From positions 1 through 37,651 of the forward strand of contig CAUJFK010000368.1 of NCBI GenBank assembly GCA_963169175.1: a DNA stretch of 37,651 nucleotides. Reading direction: 5' to 3'. The notes under the pieces were generated by a model. It was given only the letters and a program-made list of their open reading frames with translations. It did not search any database and had not been told where the DNA came from. Source of the DNA: Acidobacteriota bacterium. GTDB lineage: Bacteria; Acidobacteriota; Blastocatellia; Pyrinomonadales; Pyrinomonadaceae. The number at the start of each line of letters is the position of its first letter. Within the stretch, counting starts at the first letter, position 1. Below, one piece after another: positions 6,475 through 13,318 of the stretch. A program made the translations under genes and the position numbers.

Positions 6475-8642
6475 TTCACCTCGACCTCAACCGCCTTTGT
6501 CGTATCGTTTCCCAAAATATCTATCACCTTAACCAGGACGGTATATTTCCCCGGCTTCACATCCGTGTTGCGGGCCGTCAATTCGATCTTCGGTTCCTTT
6601 TTGGTCCGATAGCTTTGCCACTCGTTGTGAAACGTATCGTCGGAGAAGTTCCAGTCCACGGCCCAGTAGTCTATCCACTGGCTCCAGTGTGTGATATGCC
6701 CGCGAACTTCTTCCGGCACATCGTCGGGCGGGATGATGAAATCTTTCAGCGTTATTTCGATCTGCTTTTTGCCCGTCTTTACATCGACGCCCAATGAAGC
6801 GAGTTCGTAAAATTTGATATCGCCCTGCTCGACGGCCTTTTTCTCCAGCACCTCGCGAGGGATCTTTTTGAACGCGGCGTTTACATTGTTCGCGTTCGCA
6901 AAATGGGCAGCGGTCTCGTTCACGTCAAAGGCAAAATCCCAGCCCAGGAAATCTATCCCGTTGCTCTGGGCCGCCGATTCGCCGCCGGCCATTTTCCAAA
7001 ATTCCTTTATCGTCGATTTGATGTCCTCAACCGTAACCGGGGCCTCGACACTCCCGACATGCACCATCCGCCCGGCTCGAGCCCCGTGCAGCCACGCGTA
7101 ACCGTCAAGCGGCTGTGCGTGATAAAGCTCGATTATGAAATGCCGGTAATCGCGCTCCTGCGTCAGCCGTCTGTTCAGGCTCCCCTCCTTACGAAGGAGG
7201 GGTCCGGCTTTAGCTGGGGGGTGGTTCTCTGCCACGTGATCAGGATTCAATTTTGATTGACTATCGCCCGGCGCGAAGAGAACCACCCCGTCAGCGGAAG
7301 CCGCTGCCACCCCTCCTTCGTAAGGAGGGGAGCTTTCAAACTCCGCGTTCATCCATTGCTGGCGTTCGTATTTGCCGAGGTTCTGAACGACAAACGGTCT
7401 TACATTATCGATACCAAGCAATCGTTTTCGTGCGGTATGAATTGCGAACCGTCCAAGGTCGCAGGTTATCCACCGCCGCCCCAGCTTCTCCGCCACCGCC
7501 GCCGTCGTGCCTGAACCGCAGAAACAGTCGAGAACAAGATCGCCCTCGTTGCTGCTTGCCTTGATTATGCGTTCGAGTAGTGCCTCCGGCTTCTGCGTGT
7601 CGTAGTCGAGTCTCTCGTTTGACTGCGGCGGAACAATCGAAATGTCATCCCACAGGTTTTGGACAAATTCTCCTTCGTTCTCGTCAAGATATCTCTTCCT
7701 TTGAATGCGCCCATCCTTGCGTTTTGGGAAAATGAGTCGCCCGCTTGCGTCCCACTCCTTCATCTTTTCTAGGGAGATTGCCCACCCTTTATCCGGCGGC
7801 TTATATCCCTTGTACTCGTATTTCAAATTTACTCTGAAACTTGGACTCGATAGGTCGGCACTTCTATAACGCCGACCACCCGGCTCATGAAACTTATAGA
7901 ACTGGTCAATGTACTCTTGGCGCAACGGCTTCAACGGATTTATAAAAACATTCTCGCTGCCCTTTGTGTAAAAGAAAATGGAATCGGTTTGCGTTCCAAA
8001 TTCAGTTGAAATACTGTTTGTTTGACCTCGACCGGTCTTTCGTTTCCAAACGATTTCACTCCGGAAATTCTCATATCCATAAATCTCGTCTAAGATTGCC
8101 TTTGCATAGTGGGCCACATGCCAATCGAGATGAACGTAGATGCTTCCATTCCCGGCTAACAATTCACCCAACAAAAGCGAGGTTTCATAAAACCACTGCA
8201 TGTAGCTATCAAGTCCGCGGCCCCAAGTATCGCGATACGCCTTCTGTTCGATTATGCTCGGCTGCTTTACGAACTCCGCCGCTTCGTTTTCTTCGGTTTC
8301 GGGATCGTCGGCGATCTTTGCCGTAAACGAAAAATCCGCACCGACGTTGAACGGCGGGTCGATGTAGATCAGATTCACCTTTCCCGCAAACTCCGGCAAA
8401 AGGCTCGGGAGAACATATTTCTTATCGCCCCAGATCAGCCGGTTACGCCATTCGGCGGACGAGTCAGAACCGCCTGCGTAAGCGGGCGGCCAGCTCGCCT
8501 GTGAAAAGAGCGTTCCCAACCGCTTTTCGCGGTCGGCCGAAGATTCGTTTATTGTCTCGATCGTCTGAAACGGCAAAGCGATCCGAACGGGTGTGACTTT
8601 CTTCCCGTCCTTGTACTTTCCATCCCAAATAAGTTCGGTCAT
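6471..8642 (-). CDS. Type III-like DNA adenine methyltransferase (Mod), with in-frame repeat insertions
   Basis: The 723-residue protein is a beta-class N6-adenine methyltransferase: the catalytic DPPF (residues 95-98) comes before the SAM-binding FCGSGTT (374-380). As Mod of a type III system it would recognise a short asymmetric site, protect host DNA and form a complex with Res. Two stretches look foreign: residues 51-62 (WPPAYAGGSDSS) and about 437-489 (ESSPPYEGGVAAAS to LLRKEGSLN). Each is encoded by a palindromic repeat that keeps the frame. Without them the protein would be about 660 residues. Both lie outside the catalytic motifs. The region 110-370 probably includes target recognition. 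It is the first gene of the operon and is divergent from ffh. Confidence 0.9.
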   Translation of the reverse strand: MTELIWDGKYKDGKKVTPVRIALPFQTIETINESSADREKRLGTLFSQASWPPAYAGGSDSSAEWRNRLIWGDKKYVLPSLLPEFAGKVNLIYIDPPFNVGADFSFTAKIADDPETEENEAAEFVKQPSIIEQKAYRDTWGRGLDSYMQWFYETSLLLGELLAGNGSIYVHLDWHVAHYAKAILDEIYGYENFRSEIVWKRKTGRGQTNSISTEFGTQTDSIFFYTKGSENVFINPLKPLRQEYIDQFYKFHEPGGRRYRSADLSSPSFRVNLKYEYKGYKPPDKGWAISLEKMKEWDASGRLIFPKRKDGRIQRKRYLDENEGEFVQNLWDDISIVPPQSNERLDYDTQKPEALLERIIKASSNEGDLVLDCFCGSGTTAAVAEKLGRRWITCDLGRFAIHTARKRLLGIDNVRPFVVQNLGKYERQQWMNAEFESSPPYEGGVAAASADGVVLFAPGDSQSKLNPDHVAENHPPAKAGPLLRKEGSLNRRLTQERDYRHFIIELYHAQPLDGYAWLHGARAGRMVHVGSVEAPVTVEDIKSTIKEFWKMAGGESAAQSNGIDFLGWDFAFDVNETAAHFANANNVNAAFKKIPREVLEKKAVEQGDIKFYELASLGVDVKTGKKQIEITLKDFIIPPDDVPEEVRGHITHWSQWIDYWAVDWNFSDDTFHNEWQSYRTKKEPKIELTARNTDVKPGKYTVLVKVIDILGNDTTKAVEVEVK
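7180..7332 (-). repeat. Palindromic repeat element inserted in frame in mod
   Basis: The outer ends are perfect inverted copies: 23 bp at 7180-7202 pairs with 7310-7332. Each end is itself a hairpin (CCCCTCCTT, 3-nt loop, AAGGAGGGG). The inner ends carry GGTGGTTCTC at 7220-7229 and GAGAACCACC at 7278-7287. So two related copies of about 50 bp face each other around a 48-bp spacer. The total is 153 bp, exactly 51 codons, and the mod frame is kept open. The encoded peptide is low-complexity and unlike the flanking methyltransferase. Short palindromic elements that insert in frame are known, for example the Rickettsia palindromic elements; whether this is the same kind of process is inference. 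Confidence 0.85.
8470..8489. repeat. Short palindromic repeat within the mod N-terminus
   Basis: CCGCCTGC and GCGGGCGG are near-perfect inverted arms with one mismatch, separated by a 4-nt loop (GTAA). On the coding strand they encode PPAYAGG, inside the 12-residue stretch WPPAYAGGSDSS. That stretch has no counterpart in the usual methyltransferase N-terminus. It resembles the element at 7180-7332 in being palindromic and frame-preserving, although the sequence differs. Confidence 0.6.
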
Positions 8643-8989
8643 AGGAGATGCGAGTTCATGCGAAGTTCAGATTCGAGATTGTAACATGAGTTTCACCCGC
8701 CCGTCGCTCACCTGGCCGCCCTCGATGATGGTCACACTCCTCCGGGTGCGTTATTACAGGCTTGTCGGCGCCGTAATCATTTCCACCTATCACCTGCCGG
8801 GAATTGATGGATCGGGAATGGTCCGGCTGATGATTTGGCCTACGGATTCGGCGGGTTGAATCGAATGGGAGGCAGGTGAGGGACGATGACGGTTGACATG
8901 ACCATCCGGGACAACTGATAACGCGGGCAGGTGAACCGTCATGGCGTGTCTGTGTGAATGCGGGCATTGCGCTCGAAAGCCCGGTAAAT

Positions 8990-9018
8990 TTGACACTACG
9001 ACCCGAAAACCATAATAT
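8990..9018 (+). promoter_or_regulatory. Sigma-70-type promoter of ffh
   Basis: TTGACA at 8990-8995 is a consensus -35 box. After exactly 17 nt comes TAATAT at 9013-9018, a good -10 box. Transcription would begin near 9025, about 30 nt before the ffh ATG. It is the best-formed promoter I saw in the window. Confidence 0.7.
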
Positions 9019-9025
9019 TTATAGT

Positions 9026-9044
9026 TTCGGCTCTTGTAGCCGAA
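9026..9044 (+). promoter_or_regulatory. Leader hairpin just upstream of ffh
   Basis: TTCGGCT and AGCCGAA form a perfect 7-bp stem around a 5-nt loop, ending 10 nt before the ffh start codon. It sits where a ribosome site would be expected, and no clear Shine-Dalgarno sequence is present, so it may affect ffh translation or mRNA stability. A regulatory effect is inference. Confidence 0.4.
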
Positions 9045-9054
9045 GTGTGTCTGT

Positions 9055-10557
9055 ATGTTCGAATCGCTGTCGGATAAGCTGAAGAAAACGCTCAAACAAC
9101 TGCGTGGGGCGGGCAAGTTGACGCCTGAGCATGTGGATGCGGCGTTGCGCGAGATCCGGATGGCGCTGCTTGAGGCGGACGTTAACTATAAGGTCGCAAA
9201 GGACTTTGTCGAATCGGTCCGGGCAAAGGCGGAAGGGCAGGAAGTTTGGCAGGGGTTGAATCCGCACGAGCAGGTCGTAAAAATAGTTTATGACGAACTG
9301 GTCGAATTGATGGGCGGAACCTCGTCGCGGCTGGTCTTTACCAAGCAGATCCCGAACGTCGTGATGATCGTCGGGCTGCAGGGATCTGGCAAAACGACCT
9401 CGACCGGCAAGATATCACGCTGGCTGCGCGACAATCAGGAACGCAAGCCGCTGCTCGTGTCCGTTGACGTCTATCGCCCGGCGGCGCGTGAGCAATTAAG
9501 GGTTGTCGGCGGGGCAGTTGGCGTTCCGGTCTATCAGGACAAGGAAACCAACGACCCGATGACTCTCGTCCGCGGTGCCGTAAAGCACTCGCAGGAAATG
9601 GGTTACGACACCCTGATGATCGACACGGCCGGGCGTCTGCACATCGACGACGAGCTGATGTCCGAGCTCGAACAGATAAAGGCCGAGACCAAACCGATCG
9701 AAGTTTTATTTGTCGCGGATGCAATGACCGGCCAGGACGCCGTCCGTTCGGCCGAGGTTTTCCACGAGAGAGTAGGAATTACGGGCGTTGTCCTTACAAA
9801 AATGGACGGCGATGCCCGCGGCGGTGCGGCACTTTCGATCAAACAGGTTATCGGCCAGCCGGTGAAATTTGTTGGCGTCGGCGAAAAATACGACGCGATC
9901 GAGCCGTTCTATCCCGACCGCATAACGCAGCGAATACTCGGCATGGGCGACGTTCTGTCGCTGATCGAAGAGGTCCAGGGCAAGATCGACGAGGACGAAG
10001 CCCAGGAACAACTGCGGAAAATGACGAGCAATCAGTTCACGCTCGAAGATTTTCGCAGCCAGCTCGGCCAGTTCAAAAAGCTCGGTTCGATGTCGAAGCT
10101 CATGAAAATGCTGCCCGAACAAATGACCGGCGGCCTTCAGCTAAACGACGAACAATCAGCCGAAGTCGATACGCAAATGAGAAAGACCGAGGCAATAATC
10201 GATTCGATGACGAAACGCGAGCGGAACGAATACAAGATCATCGACGCCAGCCGCAAAACACGGATCGCTCACGGCTCAGGCAGTACGATCGCGGACGTTA
10301 ACCAGCTTCTCCGGCAATATGAGCAAATGCGCAAGATGATGGCGCAGATGGGCAAGGGCGGGCTACTTGGCGGTTTGGGACGAAAAATGATGGGCGGCCT
10401 CGCCGGCGGTTTAGGCGGAATGTTAGGCGGAGGCGGCGGAATTCCGGGCGGCCTGACGGGTTTATTGGGCGGCGGCGATGGATTTGACGATGAGCCAAAC
10501 GGCTCAACAGCAAAAGGCAGTATCAGGAAAAAGAAAAGGCACAAGAAACGACGTTGA
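9055..10557 (+). CDS. ffh: Signal recognition particle protein Ffh (SRP54)
   Basis: Ffh binds 4.5S RNA and signal sequences on nascent chains and, with FtsY, delivers ribosomes to the membrane. The 500-residue protein has the N domain (residues 1-95), then the GTPase domain with P-loop GLQGSGKTT at 107-115, DVYRPAAREQL, DTAGRLH and TKMDGDARGG, then the M domain with Met-rich helices (MTSNQFTLEDFRSQL...MSKLMKMLPEQM). After the M domain comes a long Gly/Met-rich tail (LLGGLGRKMMGGLAGGLGGML) and a strongly basic end (KKKRHKKRR), making it longer than the usual 450 residues. It heads a ribosome-biogenesis cluster with rpsP, khpA, rimM, trmD and rplS, a classic order. Confidence 0.97.
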   Translation: MFESLSDKLKKTLKQLRGAGKLTPEHVDAALREIRMALLEADVNYKVAKDFVESVRAKAEGQEVWQGLNPHEQVVKIVYDELVELMGGTSSRLVFTKQIPNVVMIVGLQGSGKTTSTGKISRWLRDNQERKPLLVSVDVYRPAAREQLRVVGGAVGVPVYQDKETNDPMTLVRGAVKHSQEMGYDTLMIDTAGRLHIDDELMSELEQIKAETKPIEVLFVADAMTGQDAVRSAEVFHERVGITGVVLTKMDGDARGGAALSIKQVIGQPVKFVGVGEKYDAIEPFYPDRITQRILGMGDVLSLIEEVQGKIDEDEAQEQLRKMTSNQFTLEDFRSQLGQFKKLGSMSKLMKMLPEQMTGGLQLNDEQSAEVDTQMRKTEAIIDSMTKRERNEYKIIDASRKTRIAHGSGSTIADVNQLLRQYEQMRKMMAQMGKGGLLGGLGRKMMGGLAGGLGGMLGGGGGIPGGLTGLLGGGDGFDDEPNGSTAKGSIRKKKRHKKRR

Positions 10558-10598
10558 TACGTTCGAGATCGAATTGCTCAACCTCTCGATAGAAAATT

Positions 10599-11105
10599 AT
10601 GTTAGCAATCAGCTTAATGAGAATGGGCTCGAAGGGTAAACCCTTCTATCGCCTGGTGGTCAAAGAAAAGCGTTCCAAGCGCGATGGTGCGTATCTTGAG
10701 AATGTGGGCACGTACAATCCGATGGCGGACCCGGCGGAAGTGAACCTGAAGCACGAACGGATCCAGTATTGGATCGGCGTTGGTGCCCAGCCGACGGATA
10801 CGGTAAAAAGCCTTATCAAGAACAACCCGGTCCAGACCGAGGAAGAAAAGGCCGCAGGATTGAAGGCTCGCGCCGACAAGAAAGAGGCTGACCGCGTTGC
10901 ACGCGAAGCCGCCAAGAAAGCCGAAGCCGAAAAGCTCGAGGCCGAACGCGTAGCTGCTGAAAAGGCCGCCGCGGACGCCGCCGCTGCCGAAGCTGCTGTC
11001 GCGGAAGCCGCAAGTGCTGAGGCTGCGCCGGCTGAGGGCGGCGAGGCCGCTGAAGCTCCGGCGGAAGAAGCTGCTGCTGAGGAAGCTCCGAAGGCGCAAG
11101 AATAA
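10599..11105 (+). CDS. rpsP: 30S ribosomal protein S16 with an Ala/Glu-rich extension
   Basis: S16 binds 16S rRNA and is needed for 30S assembly. The first 80 or so residues are the normal protein (MLAISLMRMGSKGKPFYRLVVKEKRSKRDG, then the YNP and RIQYWIGVGAQPTDTV motifs). The remaining 85 residues are an extension of Ala, Glu and Lys, first basic-mixed (KADRVAREAAKKAEAEK) and then acidic (AAAEEAPKAQE), probably a long helix. Typical S16 is 80-100 residues; Ala/Glu tails occur in some phyla. ATG 10599 gives the expected N-terminus, though there is no clear Shine-Dalgarno. It lies 41 nt after ffh. Confidence 0.96.
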   Translation: MLAISLMRMGSKGKPFYRLVVKEKRSKRDGAYLENVGTYNPMADPAEVNLKHERIQYWIGVGAQPTDTVKSLIKNNPVQTEEEKAAGLKARADKKEADRVAREAAKKAEAEKLEAERVAAEKAAADAAAAEAAVAEAASAEAAPAEGGEAAEAPAEEAAAEEAPKAQE

Positions 11106-11194
11106 GGGAACACAGGCTTCGGTCCGCAACACGCTCGCCTGTACGAAAGCCGGCTTGCGGCCTTGGGAACTAAAGTCCGCGTTCCGGCTGGAAA

Positions 11195-11428
11195 ATGAAG
11201 CAAGCTATTGAAAAGGTGATCAAAGCCCTTGTCGGCTCGCCCGATCTGGTCGAGGTGTATGAGCAGGGCGACGGCAAGAACATCCGGTTTCGCGTACGCG
11301 TTTCGCCTGATGATTACGGCCGCCTGATCGGCCGCGAAGGCCGGAATATCAAGGCGATCCGCAGCTTGCTATTTGTCAGCGGACAAAAGCATGGCCGGCG
11401 CTACCACCTTGACCTCGAAGAGGATTAG
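11195..11428 (+). CDS. khpA: KH-domain RNA-binding protein KhpA
   Basis: The 77-residue protein is a single KH domain. The GxxG loop is in LIGREGRNIKAIRSLL, and the N-terminus KQAIEKVIKALVGSPDLVEV is typical. KhpA (formerly YlqC) partners with KhpB/EloR in Gram-positives and binds RNA. The place between rpsP and rimM is its usual location across many phyla. It is followed within 2 nt by a palindromic repeat. Confidence 0.93.
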   Translation: MKQAIEKVIKALVGSPDLVEVYEQGDGKNIRFRVRVSPDDYGRLIGREGRNIKAIRSLLFVSGQKHGRRYHLDLEED

Positions 11429-11430
11429 TT

Positions 11431-11492
11431 CGACAGACTTCAGTTTGTCGTGCTTTGTTTCGAGGAGCGATGCGACAAACTGAAATCTGTCG
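11431..11492. repeat. Inverted pair of 20-bp palindromic repeats before rimM
   Basis: CGACAGACTTCAGTTTGTCG at 11431-11450 pairs with the inverted copy at 11473-11492, with 19 of 20 bases matching. The 22-nt loop contains GAGGAG (11462-11467) and an ATG at 11470 that is in frame with rimM. Each arm is also nearly palindromic by itself. The same 20-mer family occurs at 31156-31175. In RNA this would be a long hairpin at the khpA-rimM junction. Confidence 0.8.
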
Positions 11493-11499
11493 GACGATT

Positions 11500-12006
11500 G
11501 TGGACGAACTTGTCGCGATAGCCAAAATAGTCAGAACGCGAGGTTTGCGCGGCGAGGTCGTTGCGGAAGTTCTGACCGATTTCCCCGAGCGGTTCGAGGG
11601 ACTTGCAGATGTGACCGCCCTTCTGCCAAATGGCAAAAGGCGGGAATTGAAAATTGAAGGGTACTTCTTTCAGAATGACCGCATAGTGATGAAATTTGCC
11701 GGATTCGATTCGATCGAGTCTGCCGAAATGCTGCGTGATGCCGTGGTTTGCGTTGAGGAAGCTGATGCGGTCGAGCTTGGGGAAGATGAGTATTTTGACT
11801 GGGAACTGCAGGCCTGTGAGGTCCAAACCGTAGTCGGCGAAAAACTTGGTACGGTTCGTGAGATCTTGCGGACCGGCGGCACCGATGTGCTGTTGATTGA
11901 TGGCCAGGACAAGGAATTGATGATTCCGTTTGCTGAGTCTATTTGCATAGATGTTGACGTGGATGGCAAACGTATCATTGTCGATCCGCCGGACGGAATT
12001 ATTTAA
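11500..12006 (+). CDS. rimM: Ribosome maturation factor RimM
   Basis: RimM binds S19 and assists maturation of the 30S head. From GTG 11500 the protein has 168 residues, beginning MDELVAIAKIVRTRGLRGEVVAEVLTDF, which is the normal family start. The N-terminal RimM barrel is followed by a PRC-barrel beginning near EDEYFDWELQACEV and ending IIVDPPDGI. The frame is also open upstream through ATG 11470 and TTG 11455, but those residues are encoded by the palindromic repeat. GAGGAG lies only 2 nt before ATG 11470, too close for a normal site. The true start is therefore uncertain. Confidence 0.92.
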   Translation: MDELVAIAKIVRTRGLRGEVVAEVLTDFPERFEGLADVTALLPNGKRRELKIEGYFFQNDRIVMKFAGFDSIESAEMLRDAVVCVEEADAVELGEDEYFDWELQACEVQTVVGEKLGTVREILRTGGTDVLLIDGQDKELMIPFAESICIDVDVDGKRIIVDPPDGII

Positions 12007-12034
12007 TTTTATAACTCTTATCGGTACTAATTGA

Positions 12035-12071
12035 TTTGAGATCTGAAATTTGAGATCTGAAATTTGGGATC
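12035..12071. repeat. Tandem 14-bp repeat upstream of trmD
   Basis: TTTGAGATCTGAAA occurs at 12035-12048 and again at 12049-12062 without change. A third, partial copy, TTTGGGATC, follows at 12063-12071. Each unit contains the AGATCT palindrome. The array ends 4 nt before the trmD ATG and occupies the ribosome-binding region. Confidence 0.85.
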
Positions 12072-12075
12072 AAAG

Positions 12076-12789
12076 ATGCAGATCGACGTATTAACAATTT
12101 TCCCCGAGTTTTTCGGGCAGGTCTTTGATTTTGGAATAATTCGCCGGGCAAAGCACGCAGCGATCGTGGGAATTAATGTCCGCGACATCCGCGAATTCGC
12201 GGTAGACAAGCATAAAATGACCGACGACCGGCCGTTTGGCGGCGGCGACGGGATGGTGATGAAGCCAGAGCCGCTATTTGCTGCGATCGAGCATTTGCTT
12301 GGAACGAGCGATCGAGATGCTTATCCGGCTGGCACGAAGGTCGTTTTACTTTCGCCGCAGGGACAGCCGCTGAAACAGCCGCTTGTGAAAAGGCTCGCCG
12401 ACGAAACCGAGAGAATGATTGTGATTTGCGGGCGATACGAGGGCGTGGACGAACGGGTGAATGAAGCACTCGTTACGGATGAAATATCCATCGGCGATTA
12501 TGTTTTGTCGGGTGGCGAACCGGCGGCGGTCGTGCTGGTCGATTCGATAGTGAGGCTGCTTCCTGACGCTTTGGGAAGCGAGACGTCGGCTGAGAACGAC
12601 TCATTTTCGAATGGTTTATTAGATTGCCCGCATTATACGAGGCCGGCGGAATTTCGCGGAATGCTCGTTCCGGAAGTGCTTTTGAACGGCAACCATGCCG
12701 ACATCGAAAAATGGCGTCGCGAAAAGGCGTTAGAGAAAACAAGGGAATTTAGAAAGGACCTTTTGACAGGAGAAAATGGTGAAATGTGA
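12076..12789 (+). CDS. trmD: tRNA (guanine37-N1)-methyltransferase TrmD
   Basis: TrmD makes m1G37 in tRNAs for Leu, Pro and Arg, preventing +1 frameshifts, and uses SAM in a SPOUT trefoil-knot dimer. The 237-residue protein starts MQIDVLTIFPEFF. It contains GGGDGMVMKPEPLF, LSPQGQPLKQ, the knot motif ICGRYEGVDERV and DEISIGDYVLSGGEPAA, and the C-terminal YTRPAEFRGMLVPEVLLNGNH, all characteristic. ATG 12076 is chosen; a TTG at 12064 in the tandem repeat is in frame but unlikely. There is no evident Shine-Dalgarno. Confidence 0.96.
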   Translation: MQIDVLTIFPEFFGQVFDFGIIRRAKHAAIVGINVRDIREFAVDKHKMTDDRPFGGGDGMVMKPEPLFAAIEHLLGTSDRDAYPAGTKVVLLSPQGQPLKQPLVKRLADETERMIVICGRYEGVDERVNEALVTDEISIGDYVLSGGEPAAVVLVDSIVRLLPDALGSETSAENDSFSNGLLDCPHYTRPAEFRGMLVPEVLLNGNHADIEKWRREKALEKTREFRKDLLTGENGEM

Positions 12790-12794
12790 GTATT

Positions 12795-12842
12795 GGAACG
12801 CCGTCCTCCCCGACGGCGATGCCAGCGAGAGGCTGGCGTTCC
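12795..12842. repeat. Three-way-junction palindrome between trmD and rplS
   Basis: The outer arms GGAACGCC (12795-12802) and GGCGTTCC (12835-12842) are perfect inverted copies. They enclose two further hairpins: GCCGTC/GACGGC (12800-12817) and GCCAGC/GCTGGC (12821-12837). The arrangement predicts a cloverleaf-like structure in RNA or a cruciform in DNA. It fills much of the 79-bp gap before rplS. It differs in sequence from the other repeats in the window. Confidence 0.75.
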
Positions 12843-12868
12843 CGTGCTGACCTCTGGCCGACATCGAT

Positions 12869-13237
12869 ATGAACAGATTAGATCTGGTTGAGAACACACA
12901 ATTAAGGGATAACATCCCCGCATTCCAGTCGGGCGACACCGTAAAGGTGCACGTCCGCATTAAGGAAGGTAACAAGGAGCGCCTTCAGGTTTTTGAAGGC
13001 ATTGTCATCGCCCGCAAACACGGCGGCGTTCGCGAGACCGTTACCGTCCGCAAGGTGAGTTTCGGCGTCGGCGTCGAGCGCATATTTCCGCTGCACGCGA
13101 CGGTCGTTGACCACATTGACGTCGTCCGCCGCGGCAAGGTCCGCCGGGCTAAGCTCTACTACTTGCGTGAACTCCGCGGCAAGGCTGCCCGTATCAAGGA
13201 AAAGGATACGCGTAACAAAGCGCAGTCCGCAAAATAG
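12869..13237 (+). CDS. rplS: 50S ribosomal protein L19
   Basis: L19 lies at the 30S-50S interface. The 122-residue protein has the family pattern: IPAFQSGDTVKVHVRIKEGNKERLQVFEGIVIARKHGG, then VGVERIFPLHATVVDHIDVVRRGKVRRAKLYYLRELRGKAARIKE. The C-terminal tail is slightly longer than the E. coli protein and basic. It follows trmD, as in most bacteria. There is no strong Shine-Dalgarno before ATG 12869. Confidence 0.97.
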   Translation: MNRLDLVENTQLRDNIPAFQSGDTVKVHVRIKEGNKERLQVFEGIVIARKHGGVRETVTVRKVSFGVGVERIFPLHATVVDHIDVVRRGKVRRAKLYYLRELRGKAARIKEKDTRNKAQSAK

Positions 13238-13247
13238 GTTTCGACTG

Positions 13248-13318
13248 GGAATTGTAAGTTGGATAATTGTTAGCTGGGCATGTTTAGCTGCCAATTAACA
13301 ATCTCGAAATTTACAATT
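13248..13318. repeat. Imperfect inverted repeat between rplS and the ABM gene
   Basis: AATTGTAAGTTGGATAATTG and following bases at about 13251-13278 match the complement of about 13291-13318 with roughly 20 of 28 positions identical. Shared blocks are AATTGTAA, ATTGTTA and TGG. The sequence is AT-rich with no T tract after the stem, so it does not look like a terminator. It is best called a decayed palindromic repeat. Confidence 0.55.

Larger units (their letters stand above)
8643..9054. other. Divergent intergenic region between mod and ffh, with repeated CAGGTG sites
   Basis: This 412-bp stretch must hold the promoters of mod (minus) and ffh (plus). CACCTG occurs at 8709-8714 and 8791-8796, and its complement CAGGTG at 8873-8878 and 8928-8933, giving two sites in each orientation. 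The last three share the longer GGCAGGTG or CACCTGCC. A 9-bp perfect inverted repeat, ATGACGGTT / AACCGTCAT, lies at 8886-8894 and 8934-8942. A TTGACA also occurs at 8893-8898 without a good -10. I see no credible gene here. The sites could be operators, or traces of decayed repeat elements. Confidence 0.5.

Noticed and set aside
8643..9054. 4.5S SRP RNA gene near ffh
   Set aside because: I looked for the conserved GGAA tetraloop and asymmetric loop and found none in this gap.
10646..11203. Antisense frame of 185 codons opposite rpsP
   Set aside because: Its Ala/Ser richness is only the complement of the S16 tail; it has no ribosome site or domain.
12035..12071. CRISPR-like array
   Set aside because: The units are directly adjacent with no spacers, and no cas genes are present in the window.
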